The notes under the pieces were generated by a model, which was given only the letters and a program-made list of their open reading frames with translations, was not told the DNA's origin and did not search any database. Made by a program: the position numbers and the translations under genes. From Sulfuricella sp035530375 (GTDB lineage Bacteria > Pseudomonadota > Gammaproteobacteria > Burkholderiales > Sulfuricellaceae), in contig DATKUY010000019.1 in assembly GCA_035530375.1 (NCBI GenBank), positions 1-26,270 of the forward strand: 26,270 bases of DNA, read 5' to 3'. Shown in pieces: positions 7,631 through 16,199 of this stretch (positions within the stretch are counted from its first letter, which is position 1; the number at the start of each line of letters is the position of its first letter).

Positions 7631-9277
7631 CTAGGTGAACTGGATTTCGCCTTCCTTGAGCGAGAAAGTTCCCCCGCTGCGTTGAAGTTCGACATGGTGA
7701 ATTTTACCGCCAATTTCTATCTGAACGTTATCGAATACGGCTTTTTCAACCACTACCTTGGCATCATCGGCCAATTCAAGCGCCAGTTCCAGTTCGGTTT
7801 TTTCCTGCTGCGCCTGCTCCATTTCCTGCAATAGCGCCACGCGGGTATTTTCCGCCTTGCTCTGAATTTCCGCTTTGATTCGCTCCGGGTGCTCTTCGAT
7901 ATACTTCAGCAACTTGATGATTTCATCGAGCTCTTTGGCCTTGGTTTCCAGCAGATTGGCGGTGTGCCTCAGTTTTTCATGGATATAAGGATTTGTGCCC
8001 ACGCGCACGCGGGTTTTGACGCCGCCTTGCGATCCAATTTCTTTTGCCTGCACTAGCAGTGTGGCTTCGGCCAGTCCGCCGATAATGCTTCCACGCCCCG
8101 CCGATCCCGGATTGCCCACTATGATCCGGTTGGCAGCGGTCAGCTCGCTTTGCATCGCCTGTTTATCTATCAGAATACTGTCGCCTGCTTCCACGCGGGC
8201 GTTCTCGATAAAAAGAGCTGAACACGAAACACCGCAGCGCACCCGCGCGACGATGGCTTTTTCATTGCCGCCCGGATGCTCATGCTCCCCGCCATGCCCG
8301 ATGATGCCGCCCTTGACCACTATGTCGCCGCCGGCATCCATATCCGCCGCTTCGACCGTTCCGCCTACATGGATATCGCCACTGGCACGCACCGTCATGC
8401 CGGCGTGCACATCGCCGGTAATGTTGATCGATCCCTCGAAATCCAGATTGCCGGAGGTGAGGTCGACCGTGCCGATGGTAATCGTGGGTTCGACGGTCAT
8501 GCCGTTATTTTCCAGCACCGGCCGCCCGGAGATCTCTGCGCGCAGAAAATCGGGATTTTCCGGGTCTATCCCGGCACCTTTTAAGCGTGTCGAAAACATG
8601 ACCTCCTTGCCGGGCTTGGCGGGGATCGCTTGTCCCAGAACATTGATGCCCGCCACCCCTGGGGTGGCGGGGATTTTCTGCATCAAGTGCTCGCCTTGGT
8701 GTACCGTGGCAATGCCGCCAAAATCCCGGTAATTGGCCCGATCGTGTTCGTCGAGATGAGGGTGGCGATCCTTGACCATGTCGATCAGGCATTGCAAGCG
8801 CCCATTCTCGCCATTGGTCGCCTCGCGTCCTTGGGCGATCGGTTGCTTGAGCGCTTCGCCGGCTGCCACAAGCCGCTCGATCTCCTCGTCCAGAATGCCG
8901 GAAACTACCTGTTTTTCCGTCAATGCCGTGAGTATCTGCTCGCGCGTCACTTTCGCACCGCCCCAAGGGTGGGTAATGGTGAGATAGGCCGTCATTTTGT
9001 CCGGCGCCAGCTCCACTGTTACGCCGGCATCGCGTATCTCGCCAATTTCAAGGGCGAACGATTCGCTGGCAGAGGCGCATTGCTTGATCAAGCGGGCCAG
9101 CGCCGCATCGAACAGGAACAGTTGGCCGAATCCTTGTGCGGCAATTTCCTTTTTGAGCCATGCGCTATCAATCGGAGTCTTGTTCTCGACGGGGACAAAA
9201 TTCGCCAGCAATTTGCGCCCATCTTCGGCCAAAACAAAACTCAGTTCCTGCGCCTGAGTATGTCGATCATCGCCCAT
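7631..9277 (-). CDS. FapA family protein (DUF342, polymer-forming beta-helix)
   Basis: About 548 aa. The central part (about residues 170-430) has the FapA signature: a TPGVAGINVLGQ block followed by repeated short beta-strand turns (for example GSINITGDVHAG, ASGDIHVGGTVEAAD, AGGDIVVKGGIIG) that build a right-handed beta-helix. A long Glu/Lys/Gln-rich coiled coil (about 430-515) follows, then a short C-terminal beta region. Family members are large cytoplasmic polymer-forming proteins linked in some bacteria to flagellar polarity or cell-surface regulation; the precise role here is unknown. The ATG at 9277 is preferred over the one at 9289, because the latter overlaps the GGGAGG ribosome site that would serve the former. 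Confidence 0.9.
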   Translation of the reverse strand: MGDDRHTQAQELSFVLAEDGRKLLANFVPVENKTPIDSAWLKKEIAAQGFGQLFLFDAALARLIKQCASASESFALEIGEIRDAGVTVELAPDKMTAYLTITHPWGGAKVTREQILTALTEKQVVSGILDEEIERLVAAGEALKQPIAQGREATNGENGRLQCLIDMVKDRHPHLDEHDRANYRDFGGIATVHQGEHLMQKIPATPGVAGINVLGQAIPAKPGKEVMFSTRLKGAGIDPENPDFLRAEISGRPVLENNGMTVEPTITIGTVDLTSGNLDFEGSINITGDVHAGMTVRASGDIHVGGTVEAADMDAGGDIVVKGGIIGHGGEHEHPGGNEKAIVARVRCGVSCSALFIENARVEAGDSILIDKQAMQSELTAANRIIVGNPGSAGRGSIIGGLAEATLLVQAKEIGSQGGVKTRVRVGTNPYIHEKLRHTANLLETKAKELDEIIKLLKYIEEHPERIKAEIQSKAENTRVALLQEMEQAQQEKTELELALELADDAKVVVEKAVFDNVQIEIGGKIHHVELQRSGGTFSLKEGEIQFT

Positions 9278-9388
9278 TTGGCCTCCCATGCAATTATCCG
9301 GGTAAAAAAATCAGAATTTCATGTGGTTAAAAGGTAAAAAGAGATCGGATCCCTTTTGTTCTTTTGCTATCCGGCGCTTTGAGGGGGT

Positions 9389-10849
9389 TCATGCGCTGAC
9401 AGGCGACGTATACTTCATGTCTTCGATAAGGATATGTTTGCTCAGCCAGTTACGCAGAAAAATCAGGATTTCATTGTTGATTTTTGGGCGGAATCCGTGC
9501 AGGTACTGCCAGCGTACATCCTGGATGGTTTCAGCGAAAGAGGTGTGAAGCCGCTTATGCTTGGCAAAATCGGGGAAATCCATTTCCTGCAAGAACTGTT
9601 CTTCGCGCTGGAAGTGATCCAGGGTGTAATTTATCAATTCATCCAGCACAGACTCGGCGATGCGCCGATTACCGATCTTTTCTGCCGAAGCCAATTGATT
9701 GATAAGCGCAATAAGGAAGCGGTGGTCATTATCCAGATGGGGAACTTTCACGGACATTTCTTCTGTCCATTGAATCAGTTCGGCTTCTCTGCGGTAATCC
9801 ATGACCTTCAAAAAGGCTTCAACGATCAACGGGTCGAACTGCCGGCCTGACTGATTTTTGATATAACCGATCGTTTCGTCTTCCGGCCACGCTTTTTTGT
9901 AAGGCCTTACGGATGCGAGGGCATCAAACACGTCTGTTAGCCCGACGATGCGGGCGGCGAGGGGGATTTGCTGCCCCTCGATCCGGGTCGGATATCCTTG
10001 GCCGTTATAGTGTTCATGATGGTAAAGGGCAATTTCGCTGGAGAGTTTTAGCAGGTAGTTATTGCCGTCGAGCATGCGGCTGGCTTTTTCCAGTACCCTT
10101 TGGCCTTTCACTGTGTGGCTCTCGATGATTTTGCGTTCTTCCGGATCCAGCTTCGCGGGCTTCTGCAGGATGCTTTCAGGAATGGTCACTTTGCCTACAT
10201 CGTGAAGAATGCTGGCAGTGCTGATGAGGCGTTCAAATTCCGGAGTGATTAACTCCTTGTAGTATCCCAGTTCGCCTAGCACCTGCACGATCTCATCCGT
10301 CATGATGGCTACGCGCATGATGTGTTCGCCAGTGTCATGGTCCTTGTGTTCTGCAAGGCTGGCGAGGGCAATAACCGTGGCACGGTTGGACCGTTCTGCC
10401 AGTTTGGCGGAGGTGTGTGCCTGAATTGAACTGGTTACGCTGTCATTGAGGAAGGTAAGCAGTTTTCTGTTTTCATCGCTAATTTTCTGCTGCAACTCGA
10501 CATAGATGAGCACGGCAAAATTTTCCGGGTGGGGAAAATAAAAGGCGATGGCGTTCTTGTCATGATGGTTTGAGCGCTGGTTTATGGCATTGCTCAAGAC
10601 TTTGATGGCCGGCTCATCGCGCAAGGTTTCCCCCGCTGCATTTGCAAAGCGCCCGGTTCCCTGCCCAACCCGGAAAGAATGGCTGAGCGTGCCATATTCG
10701 GCGACGGTCATGAATGCGGAAGTCGGGGCGTCGCAGGCTTTCGAAACGAAATGGATCAGATGCTCATACAATTCTTCAAGCGAGGTTGTTTGGGCAACGC
10801 TCTGGCAAATTTCATGAATTCTTTCGAGGAAAACGTTCGTCGTACTCAT
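9389..10849 (-). CDS. HD-GYP domain c-di-GMP phosphodiesterase with C-terminal bacteriohemerythrin
   Basis: 486 aa from the ATG at 10849 (a TTG at 10918 would add 23 residues; neither has a strong ribosome site). The N-terminal 150 residues look GAF-like. The HD-GYP domain (about 155-350) has HDVGK at 216-220 and HHEHYNGQGYP at 277-287, complete for a c-di-GMP phosphodiesterase. The C-terminal domain (about 365-480) is a bacteriohemerythrin with all seven di-iron ligands in place: His-376, His-412, Glu-416, His-431, His-435, His-472 and Asp-477. The protein is therefore likely a soluble enzyme whose c-di-GMP hydrolysis responds to oxygen, redox state or nitric oxide at the di-iron site. Related fusions of hemerythrin with c-di-GMP domains are known; the response direction here is not known. 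Confidence 0.93.
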   Translation of the reverse strand: MSTTNVFLERIHEICQSVAQTTSLEELYEHLIHFVSKACDAPTSAFMTVAEYGTLSHSFRVGQGTGRFANAAGETLRDEPAIKVLSNAINQRSNHHDKNAIAFYFPHPENFAVLIYVELQQKISDENRKLLTFLNDSVTSSIQAHTSAKLAERSNRATVIALASLAEHKDHDTGEHIMRVAIMTDEIVQVLGELGYYKELITPEFERLISTASILHDVGKVTIPESILQKPAKLDPEERKIIESHTVKGQRVLEKASRMLDGNNYLLKLSSEIALYHHEHYNGQGYPTRIEGQQIPLAARIVGLTDVFDALASVRPYKKAWPEDETIGYIKNQSGRQFDPLIVEAFLKVMDYRREAELIQWTEEMSVKVPHLDNDHRFLIALINQLASAEKIGNRRIAESVLDELINYTLDHFQREEQFLQEMDFPDFAKHKRLHTSFAETIQDVRWQYLHGFRPKINNEILIFLRNWLSKHILIEDMKYTSPVSA

Positions 10850-10951
10850 CCGGATGTTTGGTTGGTCTTGAGAAATTTCATTCCGCAAATGATACAGGAG
10901 CAAGCGCCGGGCATACAACGTAATATGCGAATCGGTTAAGTCCCTGCCGCT

Positions 10952-11338
10952 TCAACTTTCTGTTACATCTCCATCCACATAATACCAGCGTCCTTCCATG
11001 CGCACGAACCGGCTGGTTTCGTGCAGCCGGTGGGCGCGTCCGCCGATTTTGCAGCGCGCCACGAATTCGATCTCGGCGTGGGTTTCATCGGTCAGCCGGT
11101 GGCGTTTAACTTGCAGGCCGAGCCATTTGGGTTGCGGCTCGGCTTCTAGGCTCAGTGTGGCCGGCCGGGTGTCGGGATGCCAGGTGGCGAGCAGGTAGGG
11201 TTCGAGGCGCAGGGTGTAGGCGGTGTAGCGCGAGCGCATCAGCGCTTCGGCAGTGGGGGCGGGGGTGTGACCACTGGTGTAGCGACCGCAGCAGTCGGCA
11301 TAGCGGTGCGGCAGGCCGCAGGGGCAGAGAGTATTCAT
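10952..11338 (-). CDS. ychJ: YchJ family protein (SEC-C-like zinc motif)
   Basis: A 128-aa protein with the N-terminal CPCG...YADCC zinc-ribbon motif (Cys residues at 5, 7, 16 and 17 region), the family block AEALMRSRYTAY near 31-42, and the NTF2-like remainder ending in GRWYYVDGD. This matches YchJ/UPF0225 proteins, which are small, cytoplasmic and of uncertain function. The ATG at 11338 overlaps the TGA of rsgA in an ATGA junction, so the two are translationally coupled. The frame extends upstream to 11842, but that part only shadows rsgA. Confidence 0.92.
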   Translation of the reverse strand: MNTLCPCGLPHRYADCCGRYTSGHTPAPTAEALMRSRYTAYTLRLEPYLLATWHPDTRPATLSLEAEPQPKWLGLQVKRHRLTDETHAEIEFVARCKIGGRAHRLHETSRFVRMEGRWYYVDGDVTES

Positions 11339-12186
11339 CCAACCAGCTTGCGGTAGCTCTCCAGGCGGCGCGGGTCGATCTTGCCGGCTGCTGCGGCTTC
11401 GAGCACGGCGCAGCCCGGCTCGACCAGATGACGGCAATTGCTGAAGCGGCAGTGGCCGAGGTAGGGGCGGAATTCGACGAAGGCGTGGGCGATGTCCATC
11501 TCGTTGACGTGGGCCAGCCCGAATTCCTGCAAGCCGGGCGAGTCGATGATGTGGCTGTCGCGGTCGAGGTGGTAGAGGCGCGCATGGGTGGTGGTGTGCT
11601 TGCCGGAATTCAGCGCTTGGGAAATTTCGCGGGTATGGGCCTGCGCTTCCGGCAGCAGCGCGTTGATGATGCTCGACTTGCCCATGCCTGATTGTCCGAC
11701 CAGCACGCTGGTTTCGCCCTTGAGATAGGGGCGCAGCGGGCTGATGTCCTGCCTGGCGGACAAGGTCAGGAGCGGGTAGCCCAGGTCGCGGTAGAGTTGC
11801 AATTGCGCCAGCGCCGTGCGGGTTTCCTGTTCCATGTCGCACTTGTTCAGCACGATCAGCGCCTTGAGCGAGGCGGCCCCTGCCGCGATCAGGCAGCGGT
11901 TGACCAGATCCTCGTAGAAGGCCGGCGACGCGGCAACGACGACAACGATCTGGCTGACGTTGGCGGCGATGATCTTTTCCTTGAACTGGTCGGAGCGGAA
12001 CAGCAGCGAGGTGCGCGGATCGATGGATTTGATCACGCCCTGGGCGGGGCCGGTCAGTTCGATCCGGAGGTGGTCGCCACAGGCGATGCCACCCTTTTTG
12101 CCGCGGGTGACGCAGGAAACGATGGCACCATCCGTTGTTTCCACATCGAAATGCCTGCCGAAAGCGGCGACAACCTGACCGTGCAT
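11335..12186 (-). CDS. rsgA: Ribosome small-subunit-dependent GTPase A (RsgA)
   Basis: A 283-aa circularly permuted GTPase that acts late in 30S subunit maturation. The OB-fold N-terminus (about 1-65) is followed by the permuted GTPase motifs: NKCD (G4) near 113, GQSGMGKSS (G1) near 163, and DSPG (G3) near 214. The C-terminal zinc knuckle HCRFSNCRHLVEPGC near 245-259 is intact. The ATG lies in a TGATG junction with a short upstream frame and has no obvious ribosome site of its own. The gene is followed by ychJ with a 4-bp overlap. Confidence 0.96.
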   Translation of the reverse strand: MHGQVVAAFGRHFDVETTDGAIVSCVTRGKKGGIACGDHLRIELTGPAQGVIKSIDPRTSLLFRSDQFKEKIIAANVSQIVVVVAASPAFYEDLVNRCLIAAGAASLKALIVLNKCDMEQETRTALAQLQLYRDLGYPLLTLSARQDISPLRPYLKGETSVLVGQSGMGKSSIINALLPEAQAHTREISQALNSGKHTTTHARLYHLDRDSHIIDSPGLQEFGLAHVNEMDIAHAFVEFRPYLGHCRFSNCRHLVEPGCAVLEAAAAGKIDPRRLESYRKLVG

Positions 12187-12266
12187 CAGGAAACGAACAA
12201 GGCGTCTATTTTCACCATATAGGTGAAGCCGTTTTCAAGTTCTGAAAAGAGGACGAAGCCACCCAT
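12186..12266 (-). other. Short upstream ORF (26 codons) coupled to rsgA
   Basis: An ATG at 12264-12266, 4 bp after the cytochrome c stop, opens 26 codons that end in a TGA overlapping the rsgA ATG (TGATG). The peptide begins MGGFVLFSEL and ends DALFVS. rsgA lacks a visible Shine-Dalgarno, so translation of this short frame could feed ribosomes into rsgA. The short frame itself has no strong ribosome site, so it may be chance. Confidence 0.3.
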
Positions 12267-12270
12267 GGTG

Positions 12271-12579
12271 TTATTTGAAATGGTAGTAGGTGTCGTTGAG
12301 ATAGGCGCCAGCGTGGTTCTCCTCATCCGGCAGCCAGTTTGCGCCGACATTCACGTTGCAGTTGTGGATGCGGGTCTGGAGCTGTTGCGAATTTTTTACC
12401 TTGCGTTCGAGACGGGAGTAAATGGCGGAGCCGTTACCGCCTGTCATGGAAGCATGGCAGCTGACGCAGGATTTATCGTGCAGGGCTTTGCCGATTTTGA
12501 CGTCGCCCTTGGCGAAGGGATTGGCAAAGGCGGGCGCGGCAGCAAGTAGCAGAACCGCAAGCAGGGGCAATATGCGCAT
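12271..12579 (-). CDS. Small mono-heme c-type cytochrome
   Basis: A 102-aa precursor: signal peptide at about 1-19, one CVSCH heme-attachment motif near residues 38-42, and a conserved-looking C-terminal block HNCN...NWLPDEENHAGAYLNDTYY. An AAGGAG ribosome site 6 nt before the ATG at 12579 fixes the start over a longer frame. The protein should be periplasmic. The lone extra Cys in HNCN could be the second heme ligand, as in the NaxLS-type small cytochromes with His/Cys ligation; that family link is from memory and was not tested. It sits upstream of rsgA in the same direction. Confidence 0.88.
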   Translation of the reverse strand: MRILPLLAVLLLAAAPAFANPFAKGDVKIGKALHDKSCVSCHASMTGGNGSAIYSRLERKVKNSQQLQTRIHNCNVNVGANWLPDEENHAGAYLNDTYYHFK

Positions 12580-12658
12580 TTGATTCTCCTTGGCGTTACA
12601 TGATTTCATATTTGCATATTAGCATTGCCTGGCCGCTCCGGTGAAACGGATGCCGGGA

Positions 12659-14761
12659 TCAAGGGCCCGACGGCCCGAGCAGATGTTTTCCGGAATGAAT
12701 TTCTTGCAGCAACTGCGTCATGGCATTTGCCGGAACGGGGCGGCTGAACAGAAATCCCTGGGCGTCGCAGCACTGGTGATCGCGCAGGAATAAAAGCTGG
12801 CCTTCGGTCTCGACACCTTCCGCGATCACCTTCAGCTTCATGCTGTTGGCCAGTGCGATGATGGCCAGGGATATGGCGGTGTCGTCGCCGTCGCTGCATA
12901 CCCCGTCGATGAAGGATTTGTCGATTTTTATGGTGTCGATGGGGAAGCGCTTGAGATAACTCAAACTGGAATAGCCGGTGCCGAAATCGTCGATGGAAAG
13001 TCCGACGCCCAGGGATTTCAGGCTATCCAGGTGGCGTATGGTTTCCTCCGCGTTATGCATCAGGACGCTTTCGGTCAATTCCAGTTCCAGCCAGCGCGGA
13101 TCCATGCCGGTTTCTGCCAGTATTTCCGCGATTTTGTCCACCAGGTCATTTTGCCTGAGCTGACGCGCCGAAAGGTTGACCGCCATGCGTAGCGGCGGTA
13201 AGCCTGCATCCTGCCACTTCATGTTCTGGCGGCAGGCGGTTCGCAATACCCATTCGCCGATGGCGACGATCATGCCGGTTTCTTCGGCCAGCGGAATGAA
13301 TTCGTCAGGCGGAATATTCCCTTTTTCCGGATGCTGCCAGCGCAACAGCGCCTCCATGCCGGTAATGGCGCCCGTTTCGATTTCCACCTGGGGCTGGTAG
13401 TGCAGCGACAGTTCGTTTCGTTCCAATGCCTGGCGCAGGCCGTGTTCCAGGGTGAACAGGGCGCTGGTTTCGTCGCTCGCGCTGCTGCGGAAGAACTGGT
13501 AGTTGTTCCTGCCCTGCTCCTTGGCATGGTACATGGCGATATCGGCGGTTTTGGTCAGCGCTTCGACGCTATCGCCGTTTGCCGGATAGAAACTGATGCC
13601 GATGCTGGCGGTGATGAATACCTGCTGGCCTTCCAGGGTGAAAGGTATGGCCAGTGCATCGATGATTTTTTGCGCCACTAGCGAGGCGTCGATGGCATTG
13701 TCCATGTCCGGCAGGATGACGGTGAACTCGTCGCCGCCGAGCCGTGCCACGGTGTCGCTTTCGCGCACGCATTCGCCGATCCGCCCGGCCGCAGCCATCA
13801 GCAGCACATCGCCCGCGGTGTGGCCGAGGGTGTCGTTGACGAGCTTGAAGCGGTCGAGATCCAGCAGCATCACCGCAACCAGTTTGTCGTCGCGCTCCGC
13901 CCGCGCCATCGCCTGCTGCAGGCGATCCTGGAACAGGGTGCGGTTGGGGAGTTCGGTCAGGGCGTCGAAATAGGCCAGATTGTGAATGCGCTGCTCGTTT
14001 TCCTTGACGGTGGTAATGTCGGAAAAAATCGCCACATAATGGGTGGGGCGGTCTTCATCGTCTTTGACGGCCGTTATGGAGAGCCATTCAGGATAAATCT
14101 CGCCATTTTTGCGGCGGTTCCAGATTTCACCCTGCCAACGGCCCGTTTCCAGCAAGGTCTGCCACATCTCCCGATAAAAGGCTGCATCATGACGCCCGGA
14201 ATTGAGCAGCCCCGGATTTTTCCCAAGGACTTCTTCGCGGCTGTAGCCGGTAACGGTGGTAAACGCATTGTTGACGTTGAGGATATCGCCTTCCGGAGAG
14301 GTGATCAGCACGCCTTCGGAGGCATATTCGAAGATCTTGTCCGCCAGCCTCGACATGATGCCGAGATCGCGCGTGAATCCCACTCCCAGATCGAGAATCA
14401 ATTGGCGCATAAGTTTCACCTGGTCGAGCAGGTAATCGTAGTCTTCTCGCTCGACATTTCCGTTCTGGCCGAACTTGAGCAGGATTTCGCGCGCTGCGGC
14501 ATGCACCTGACGGTGGATTTCGCCGATCATGGCGAATTCATTGAACTGATCCAGCAGGGGATGGTGAAAGCTGTGGTACCACTGTCCGAATGCGCAGTTG
14601 TGATGGGCATCCTCGCACAGGTCGGCGGGGGGCGGCGGCAGGTTGCAAATGAGAACTTCGTTGAGGCGGCATAGCCACGCGGTATGGTTATCCAGAGCGC
14701 GTTCAAGCTGTGAAACGACTTCCTGGACTTCATCCCCTGTTATGTCGTGCAGTAAATTCAT
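12659..14761 (-). CDS. CZB-PAS-GGDEF-EAL c-di-GMP signalling protein
   Basis: 700 aa from the ATG at 14761. Domains in order: CZB chemoreceptor zinc-binding domain (about 20-95, with His-26, Cys-56, His-83 and His-87 as the likely zinc set), PAS (about 140-255), GGDEF (about 265-425) and EAL (about 440-690). GGDEF at 342-346 is intact, with an inhibitory-site-like RESD at 333-336 exactly five residues before it. The EAL domain keeps MEALLRW at 469-475, NLSARQL, the Glu-Leu-Thr-Glu and Asp-Asp-Phe-Gly metal sites, and IKIDKSF. Both diguanylate cyclase and phosphodiesterase activity are possible. The protein has no transmembrane segment, so it should be a cytoplasmic zinc/redox sensor. No strong ribosome site is seen. 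Confidence 0.93.
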   Translation of the reverse strand: MNLLHDITGDEVQEVVSQLERALDNHTAWLCRLNEVLICNLPPPPADLCEDAHHNCAFGQWYHSFHHPLLDQFNEFAMIGEIHRQVHAAAREILLKFGQNGNVEREDYDYLLDQVKLMRQLILDLGVGFTRDLGIMSRLADKIFEYASEGVLITSPEGDILNVNNAFTTVTGYSREEVLGKNPGLLNSGRHDAAFYREMWQTLLETGRWQGEIWNRRKNGEIYPEWLSITAVKDDEDRPTHYVAIFSDITTVKENEQRIHNLAYFDALTELPNRTLFQDRLQQAMARAERDDKLVAVMLLDLDRFKLVNDTLGHTAGDVLLMAAAGRIGECVRESDTVARLGGDEFTVILPDMDNAIDASLVAQKIIDALAIPFTLEGQQVFITASIGISFYPANGDSVEALTKTADIAMYHAKEQGRNNYQFFRSSASDETSALFTLEHGLRQALERNELSLHYQPQVEIETGAITGMEALLRWQHPEKGNIPPDEFIPLAEETGMIVAIGEWVLRTACRQNMKWQDAGLPPLRMAVNLSARQLRQNDLVDKIAEILAETGMDPRWLELELTESVLMHNAEETIRHLDSLKSLGVGLSIDDFGTGYSSLSYLKRFPIDTIKIDKSFIDGVCSDGDDTAISLAIIALANSMKLKVIAEGVETEGQLLFLRDHQCCDAQGFLFSRPVPANAMTQLLQEIHSGKHLLGPSGP

Positions 14762-14872
14762 GTCAATTCGGGCAACAGCAGGCGACAAGGGGCGCTGCTG
14801 CTGGCTGTCACCAATCTTTCATTATCATAATACGCAGATTATAAAAGACAAGTGCCGGTTTAACAAAAGAAA

Positions 14873-16135
14873 TTATCGATCTGTGGTTTTGTTTTCAGTG
14901 GAAAATTTCTGCAACTGTGCAATACGGATCGCCGCCGGCGGGTGCGAATCATAGAATGCCGAGTGCAGCGGATCGGGCGTGAGCGTTGCGGCGTTGTCGT
15001 TGTAGAGCTTGACCAGTGCCCGCACCAGGTCCTCGGCGCGGGCGTTTTGCGCGGCGTAGCGGTCGGCCTCGAATTCGTTGCGGCGCGAGTAGAAACTCAT
15101 CAGCGGTTGCAGCAGGAAAGTGAATGCCGGCATCGCCAGTAAAAACAGCAGGAGCCCTGTGGCAGTGTCCGGCGTGGAGACGCCGAGGCCGGTATAGAAC
15201 CACGAATTGCCCATCAGCCAGCCGAGCAGCCACAGCCCGGCAAGGCTCATGGCAGCCATCAGGGCGATGCGCTTGATGATGTGGCGATGCTTGAAGTGCC
15301 CGAGTTCGTGGGCCAGCACCGCAATGATTTCGTCATGGCCGAGGCGTTCCAGCAAGGTGTCGAAAAATACGATCCGCCTGGATTTGCCGAAACCGCTGAA
15401 ATAGGCGTTGCCGTGGGTACTGCGCCGGGAGCCGTCCATGACGTAGAAGCCCTGGGCGTGGAAGCCGCATTTCTTCAGCAGTTGTTCGATCCGGCCTTTC
15501 AGCGTGGAATCTTCCAGCGGCGTGAACTTGTTGAACAGCGGCGCGATGAAGGTGGGGTAAACCGCCAGCACCAGCAGGTTGAAACCCATCCAGGCGCACC
15601 ACACGTAGAGCCACCAGAGCTCGCCCATCCGTTCCATCAGCCACAGCACGCCGAGTATCAGCGGGATGCCGAGCGCCATGCCGAGCAGCGCCTGTTTGGC
15701 GAGGTCGGCGAAGAACAGGGCGACGGTCATCTTGTTGAAGCCGAAGCGGGCATCGATGCCGAAGGCGCGGTAGAAGCCCAGCGGGATTTCGACTAGAGTG
15801 GAGATGGCGAAAACGCTCAGGATCAGCGCCGTTCCCTGCCATAACCCCGCACCGAGCAGGCCTCGCCACAGGCTGTTCAACGCCTCGATCCCGCCGCCCA
15901 GAGTGAAGGCGAGCAGCAGGACTGTTTCCACTGCGATATGCAGGTTGCCCAGCCGGGTTTTGGCGGTATTGTAGTCTGCCGCCTTGCGGTGAGATTCGAG
16001 GTTGATGCGCTCGGCAAAATCCGGCGGCACGCTTTCCCGGTGTGCCTGGATGTGGCGGATATGGCGCAGCGCGAGCCAGTAGCGCAACAGCACGGAGAGC
16101 ATCAGGGCGGTGAGGAAGATCAGGGTGAATGTCAT
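14873..16135 (-). CDS. M48 family metallopeptidase (Ste24/CAAX prenyl protease 1-like)
   Basis: A 420-aa multi-pass membrane protease. The zinc site HELGHFKH lies near residue 280 and the third ligand region NEFEADRYA near 360. At least six hydrophobic segments are visible, as in Ste24-type proteases, and the length fits that family. It is divergent from orn, with 64 bp between the two starts and a perfect inverted repeat in that gap. A role in membrane-protein quality control is likely; the substrate is unknown. Confidence 0.93.
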   Translation of the reverse strand: MTFTLIFLTALMLSVLLRYWLALRHIRHIQAHRESVPPDFAERINLESHRKAADYNTAKTRLGNLHIAVETVLLLAFTLGGGIEALNSLWRGLLGAGLWQGTALILSVFAISTLVEIPLGFYRAFGIDARFGFNKMTVALFFADLAKQALLGMALGIPLILGVLWLMERMGELWWLYVWCAWMGFNLLVLAVYPTFIAPLFNKFTPLEDSTLKGRIEQLLKKCGFHAQGFYVMDGSRRSTHGNAYFSGFGKSRRIVFFDTLLERLGHDEIIAVLAHELGHFKHRHIIKRIALMAAMSLAGLWLLGWLMGNSWFYTGLGVSTPDTATGLLLFLLAMPAFTFLLQPLMSFYSRRNEFEADRYAAQNARAEDLVRALVKLYNDNAATLTPDPLHSAFYDSHPPAAIRIAQLQKFSTENKTTDR

Positions 16136-16165
16136 GGAGTTGGGAGTGGGGGTGGTTTCAGTCTA

Positions 16166-16188
16166 AAATGATCCTCTTTAGATCATTT
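16166..16188. promoter_or_regulatory. Perfect inverted repeat between divergent M48 protease and orn genes
   Basis: The arms AAATGATC and GATCATTT are perfectly complementary and flank a 7-nt spacer (CTCTTTA). The repeat lies in the 64-bp gap between two divergent genes, 12 bp before the orn ATG. It could be an operator or a small transcript hairpin near the orn ribosome site. No regulator is identified. Confidence 0.45.
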
Positions 16189-16199
16189 AGGCTCACATT

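Noticed and set aside
11339..11842. Upstream extension of the ychJ frame to 296 aa
   Set aside because: The added part overlaps rsgA and is low-complexity Arg/Pro/His; the ATG at 11338 gives the normal YchJ start.
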